Assembly (NCBI RefSeq): GCF_000485595.1
Contig: NW_014578307.1
Coordinates: forward strand, 32,761-52,760
Length of the DNA stretch: 20,000 nt
Source: Priapulus caudatus
Taxonomy: Eukaryota > Priapulida > Priapulimorpha > Priapulimorphida > Priapulidae
Direction: 5' to 3'
Part shown: positions 15,379 through 20,000 of the stretch, piece after piece
Layout of the letters: each line of letters begins with the position of its first letter
Position numbering within the stretch: position 1 is the stretch's first letter
Program-made: the position numbers and the translations under genes
The notes under the pieces: model-generated
Seen by the model: only the letters and a program-made list of their open reading frames with translations
Told to the model about the DNA's origin: nothing
The model's database searches: none

Positions 15379-15900
15379 CAGGGCCGGACTAAAGCGTGTG
15401 GGGGGCCCGCGGCAACCGCAATTGTTGTGGGGGCCCATATATCTCGTATTTTTCTGCGACTTTCATGCCTTACAAATTCAGAGAGTATTTCATCGTGTTT
15501 CAACGAATTTAAAATGTCCACTTTCGATAGCGAGAATACTTGAGGTTTACGCATCCTGTTGGTTCATCGTGGTTTCTTCATGTGATTTTTAATCAACTTG
15601 AGTTTGAAAAATGACCTTATCACCGCTACAATTCGAGAACATCAATGAATAGATAGATTTCTCAGCGCAATTTCGGTATTAGGGAGAAAGTGTTCTTCAG
15701 CTGAACAGCAAATTCGAGTCAGAGAAACAGCCTGGGAAACGTCATCACTTCTAAAACGTTCCATGCTAAGAATTGTTGGTGGATCACAAATTACGACAGT
15801 TTTGTAAATTTAGGATACTGCTAAGTTGGGGGCAGGCGCCCCAATGGTTGGGGGGGACCCGGGGCACCGGTGCACGCCTTTGCCCCGCCCTTAATCCGGC
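15379..15900 (-). mobile_element. Decayed hAT-superfamily element with transposase C-terminal remnant
   Basis: On the minus strand one frame from 15710 to about 15450 reads PNTEIALR, then FKLKLIKNHMKK, then VDILNSLKHDEILSEF and SRRK. This is the hAT C-terminal dimerisation region (FPN..IALR...ERSFSKLKLIKN...RL..L..L.IE) of ZMYM/TTF-type hAT transposases. Two in-frame stops (near 15645 and 15566) and lost residues (SFF for SFS, no RL pair) show that it is dead. The ends at 15379 (CAGGGCCGGACTAA) and 15900 (GCCGGATTAAGGG in reverse) share GCCGGAYTAA, so this looks like an internally deleted copy. The first two-thirds of the transposase is missing. Confidence 0.75.
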
Positions 15901-16074
15901 TAGTGGGTTTCCGCATTGGATTTGTCCATGCTCGTGATCGCCGACCGGTCCTCCCATGGCACGTGCGCGTGTAGCGTGCGCGCAGCTGAGTGTACCTTCC
16001 CGTGTACAACAGGTGTAAGAAAGGAGAAAAAGAGGGGCCAACGTAGCAAGAGAGTGTACGTAATCTGCCGACAC

Positions 16075-16245
16075 GATGCAGCATGACCGCACGCGTGCGC
16101 TACACATACGAACGCATGCCGAACGTACAGCATGCGCGGCGCATACGACGCGTGCGTGCATGTACAACCATGCGCCGCACATACACGCGTGGCGTGCACG
16201 TAACACGCATGTGCGCACATACACGCGTACGTACAACGCAATAAC
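16075..16245. repeat. Alternating purine-pyrimidine (CGCATG/CGTGCG)-rich sequence
   Basis: Dense GCGTGCG, CGCATGC, ACACGCGTAC and TGCGCACATA words, with Z-DNA potential. The Cys/Ala/Val/His-rich frames through it are compositional. Confidence 0.6.
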
Positions 16246-16630
16246 TAATGTAGTTCACGTGAAAAGGCTATAGTAATATCTATTTTGCATTGCCTGCTTA
16301 CGCTTCACACCAGCCTCACTTTATACAAATTGTATATCAATGATATAAATTTGATTTACTTAGCATGTTATTGCTTATTTTGGACATATGAATTTAAAAC
16401 AGACATTAAATTAAGATTACTACCCGTAATCCTTACGTAACGAGCAGGCATAGATAGAATTAAATAAATTTTTTTTTTACCGAGTTATGATATTCTGATC
16501 ATATAAAAAAGCTCCAAGAGTATGCAACTTCATCTATATTCACGTTATGTTCACTCGTCCTCAGTACAGAAATTTGAGATTGACATTTGTCTCTCCTGCT
16601 GTATAAGTACGGTGTTGTAATAATAGGTGT
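16246..16630. other. No gene recognised, AT-rich
   Basis: AT-rich sequence with a T-run at about 16470-16480; nothing else was recognised. Confidence 0.4.
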
Positions 16631-16635
16631 CAATC

Positions 16636-16805
16636 CTCACACACGACCTCACACGCGCGCACACACTCATGTAATGCACGCACACGACATCACTACGCGC
16701 GCACAACACACACCTCACCAAGCGGCGCACCCACCGACATGCATCAACACACGCGCGGCAAGCACGGACGAGGACACACGCACAGACACACGCACGCACG
16801 CACAT
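16636..16805. repeat. CA/CG-rich imperfect simple sequence
   Basis: CACACGCGCGCACACAC-type words dominate to the end of the tract at GCACGCACGCACA. Confidence 0.7.
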
Positions 16806-19689
16806 AGACAATGAGAAAACAACTACTACTACTGGTCCCACGGGGCGGACTTTGCACACTGGCACGTCAGCGCGGCTACGCACTTACTATCTCTCTCCAG
16901 ACGTTCTTCCAGCACAGTGCTTTGCGTATATATAAGCAACGCTAGATATGCAGTAAGCGACATCATAGCTAAAGAATAGTGTTACGGGTGCACGTATGTG
17001 TGTGGCTAGACCAGTGAAACAGAAATGCAAAGTATGTTGCGTAAGGGTTTCTCGATCGTAAAAATGTCAGGTGTTGGGAGGCGCGAAATCCAGAAACGAA
17101 GTGGGGCGTTGTGCGAACTCGTGCACGTTGTAAGGGCCAGGGTGAATACCCCAACCACCCTCGCCTCCCCTTAGGTCCGCTTCCCCACCTCGAGACCCTA
17201 TGGCCGCACCATGGCGAGCCCGCCTGGCGTCCCACGGCCGCGCCGCGCAAGCCGCCTTGTCGCACTCCTCAGCAAACTGGCTGTACTGGACTATGAACCG
17301 CCCACCAACCATCAACAACAACATTACACCAACCAACACAACAAAACAACAATAAAAGCCAACAAACAACACTAACAACACCACAAACACCAAACAAACA
17401 AACAATAACAGGGAAGCAGTTTGGAACATTTCGTGCAAACATTATTAGAACGTCGCATAGTTTCAAAATCAACTTTGAGGCTCTTCGATGGAGCACGCGC
17501 GGCAACGTGAGGTGAGATAGAGCAGAACAAGTAGAATATGGCCCGAGCCACTATCTGCTGGATCGGCAGGAGGGTGGACAATGTGCGGACGAGGACCCTG
17601 CGAGCTCGGTAGGGAGTCGTCTGTGGTCCATAGTGATAGATCAAGGGTCCGATGAGGCAGGAGCCGGAAGGCCGCGTCGTTGCCACGGAGAGATAGAGTA
17701 CGGCGTCTGCCACCGCCAACCCCCCATGCGTCCAGCACTAATACCGCGTAAATTCACAAATCTCGGCCTCGCGACACGGTGTGGTGTAGCGAAAAATAAA
17801 ACAATCAGACGACGCCCGCGCCAATCGTTAATCGTTTCGATTAATGTCAGGGAGCGGTGAAGATAAGGGAATGCGCGAATTATTAAATTACTAGCATTGA
17901 ATCACTTCGTCGGTACGAGCGGAGAGAGAGTCGTTCCTATGTGTTCGCGCGCCTCCGCGGTGCGGTGGGGGCGCGCGGGTGCCGGTACGTAACAAACTCG
18001 CCACCGCTTATACTAAAATTTATTATCGCATGCCCCGATATTTCGAAGATACCGTAGATACCTGGTCCGTTACCTATCTCAACAACATATATAATATCAG
18101 AAGTAGATAATAGGAAGGAGTGTGACTTCCCATAAACAAGGGAAATTCGTCATTTGTACTACCTTAGCGATACCTACGAGGCTTTACCGTTTGCTGGGAG
18201 ATTGGATCTGAGCTGCTGCTGATTGCGGTGGGCGTGCGTGCGTGGGGGCGGCATACCAGCTTGTAAAATAGGTCAAAAGATTCAGCTCGCCGAGTGTTTG
18301 CGTGATGTCCAATCTCCCCACGGAGCACAACCGGCAGCGCCGAGGGCAGCAAGAGTGCGCAAGAGTCAAGCTAAGTAGCTGCCTATTTGTTTTCCAAGTT
18401 AGCGGGTTATGATTCGTTTTGCTGGATAAACGAATGGAGAATCGTCGTACTTTTAGTCTGTATCTCCGGATTGGCGGGTGTATACGAGTAGGAAACGATT
18501 TCGCACGATGCTAGCGAATGTACTAGCGATAGCGAGATGCAGATAGGAGGTATTGAGAGCGTGGATCGCGGTGGAACATCGTATAGCGTAGTAGAGAGAC
18601 AATTGGTGAGTTATCTAAGGCTAAGTAAATGACTGAAGGTGTTCGCGAGCTTGATTTATTGAAGTCACACGGAGCTACGAAGACTGCGAGAATGAGGAGA
18701 TCTCTGATCATAGAGTAGATCAAGGTGGGACGAGGGTGTTGAGAGCGCATGTCTGGAGTAGAGTGCATATGGTAGTAGGTTGGCTGAGACCCGAAGAAGT
18801 GGGTGTAGACGACAGGTGGGGGGAGCGACGGGATAGGGATAGCTACCTGAAAGAGATTATCTGGTTAGGTCGAAAGTGCGAGAGCCTGGGTCGAGCTGGA
18901 AATCGGAGGTGCGACCTGTAGGAGAAGGGGAATGTAATGAGAGCAGTCAGGAAAGAACGCGATACAGCTAAGAGTGGAGATAGAGTATGCGTGGACGTGG
19001 AAGCAGGATGAGAAGCGTAGCCCAGGGGACCCAGTGAGAGAAGCTGATAGATTGGTCGGTTTTTGCTTGCTTATTTGTATAGCGAGATTTGCTCGAGTAA
19101 TGGCTGGCCAGTCGGGGCGGTTGGGAAGATGCGCTGGCCTAAAGGTGGACCGGCAGAGGCGAGCGAGAGCAGCACAAGAGTGGGCACAAAGTGTATCACG
19201 ATAGAGAGAAGGCAGCGTCCGTCAGACTGTGGGGTGCGTAGGGGGTGCAGGAAGTGAGAATATGGCAGATGAGGGAGCACGGGGAGGGGAGTCGAGCGGG
19301 TTTGTAGGGCGCCCGATCAGTGACGGGCCCGCCTGGTAGCCGGTCGAATCGACCGGGACCGCGAGGGAGGGCGTGCGGCGGGTGGCATGCGTGAGATGGG
19401 CAGCATATATGAGCTCGCCAAGTTGCCGAGGGCGAACGAGTCTGGGAGGGCACGCGTGCTCGCAGGGGCGGACTACACCCACTCTACGATGGCTGGCCAT
19501 ATGAATCTAGATGTCAGCGCGCCGGGCTCTTAGTCGCTCCAAGCGGCCGAACAAAACCACGATGGGCGGGCGAGCCGGAATAGATCGCGACCGGCCCGTG
19601 GAGAGAGGCATGCGATGCCGCGCGCGGACGGGCGGCGACGCGATGGCATCGGAGTGAACTGAAAGTCCGGCAGAGCCAGCGAGACTGGC
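16806..19689. other. GC-rich stretch with no recognised gene
   Basis: Both strands were read without finding a conserved protein or RNA. Notes: a TATATATAAG word at 16927-16936; an A/C-only-like strand at about 17294-17405 (CAACAAACA words); TCAGAAGTAGATAATAGG at about 18099, similar to one arm of the small hairpins; inverted words GGGAGATTGGA (18197) and TCCAATCTCCC (18308); and a perfect 17-bp palindrome CCGGTCGAATCGACCGG at 19340-19356. The region from 18.5 to 19.5 kb is purine-skewed on the plus strand. Open frames of 60-115 codons here have no known domains. Confidence 0.4.
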
Positions 19690-19995
19690 GTCCTCTCTCT
19701 CGCTTACACCGCCAGCTAGGTGGGCCTCTGTTCGCTCACGTCTACAAGTCCCAGCTATGGTTGGCGCCCCTAGTCGTCTTACTAATACCCCAGCTAGTGG
19801 CGGCGCTCTCTCTCTACACTCCAGACTAGGTGGCCGCCTCTCTCTCTACACTCCCCAGCTAGGTGGCGCCTCTCTCTACACTCCCAGCTAGGTGGCGCGC
19901 TCTTCTCTCTAACACTGCCAGCTAGGTGGCGGCCCTCTCTCTAACACTCCCAGCTAAGGTGGCGCTCTCTCAATATGCCCAGCAGGGGGCACCTC
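19690..19995 (+). repeat. Tandem array of about nine ~30-39-bp units with CTCF-like cores
   Basis: Units consist of a CTCTCTCTACACTCC-type spacer and a core CCCAGCTAGGTGGCGC. Cores start near 19713, 19752, 19791, 19822, 19855, 19883, 19918, 19950 and 19979, with spacing of 28 to 39 bp. The last core (CCCAGCAGGGGGCACC) fits the bilaterian CTCF consensus CCASYAGRKGGCRS. Most others keep the YAGGTGGCG half. The array may continue past the window. Confidence 0.8.
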
Positions 19996-20000
19996 TTTTT

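Noticed and set aside
15784-16241. 150- and 113-codon Cys/Ala/Val-rich minus-strand frames
   Set aside because: Produced by the alternating CGCATG-rich sequence and the edge of the hAT remnant.
16927-16936. TATATATAAG as a promoter TATA box
   Set aside because: No gene or transcript signature follows on the plus strand.
16969-17738. Overlapping 78- to 123-codon minus-strand frames
   Set aside because: One run is an A/C-biased simple tract, and the others show no conserved family despite being in GC-rich DNA.

Overview
This is eukaryotic nuclear DNA, most likely from a marine invertebrate animal. I base that on the spliced gene structure, GT-AG introns full of transposon relics, many microsatellites, undepleted CpG and tRNA-derived SINE-like repeats. 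I cannot name the species or phylum from the sequence alone. There are no operons, ribosome binding sites or bacterial features.

The one gene I can recognise with confidence is a methionine adenosyltransferase (S-adenosylmethionine synthetase, MAT2A-like) on the minus strand. It runs from an ATG at 12420 through exon 1 (12306-12420), exon 2 (5776-5853), exon 3 (4350-4472) and exon 4 (3350-3462). These give 143 codons, about the first third of the enzyme, joined in one frame. Exons 2, 3 and 4 (78, 123 and 113 nt) have the sizes and phases I know for vertebrate MAT genes. A second exon-4-like segment with splice sites lies 358 nt further on (2883-2991). It encodes the same active-site/gating-loop region but carries several indels. 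Exon 5 and the rest of the gene are not visible and should lie left of position 1. A candidate promoter with a perfect NRF1-type palindrome lies just upstream of exon 1.

The introns hold interspersed repeats. There are two copies of a Harbinger-like MITE (4030-4280 and 9207-9487, TAA target duplications), a foldback element with 107-bp arms (4586-4999), a long G-run tract (7394-7467), degenerate repeats carrying nuclear-receptor-like half-sites (7727-8085), and a SINE-like element (about 10222-10400).

Upstream of the gene (12.7-20 kb) is transposon-rich DNA with no recognisable host gene. It holds very small perfect hairpins, one flanked by an exact 8-bp direct repeat, a LINE 3' end (about 13255-13722), a nested stack of DNA-transposon-like repeats (about 14361-15231) and a decayed hAT transposase C-terminus (15379-15900). 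The 17-19.7 kb stretch is GC-rich with nothing recognisable. The window ends in about nine irregular tandem units with CTCF-like cores (19690-19995).

Left of the gene segment (1-2.8 kb) are a tRNA-like fold beside a purine-rich tract, tandem DR1-like motifs, CA-rich DNA and AT-rich DNA.
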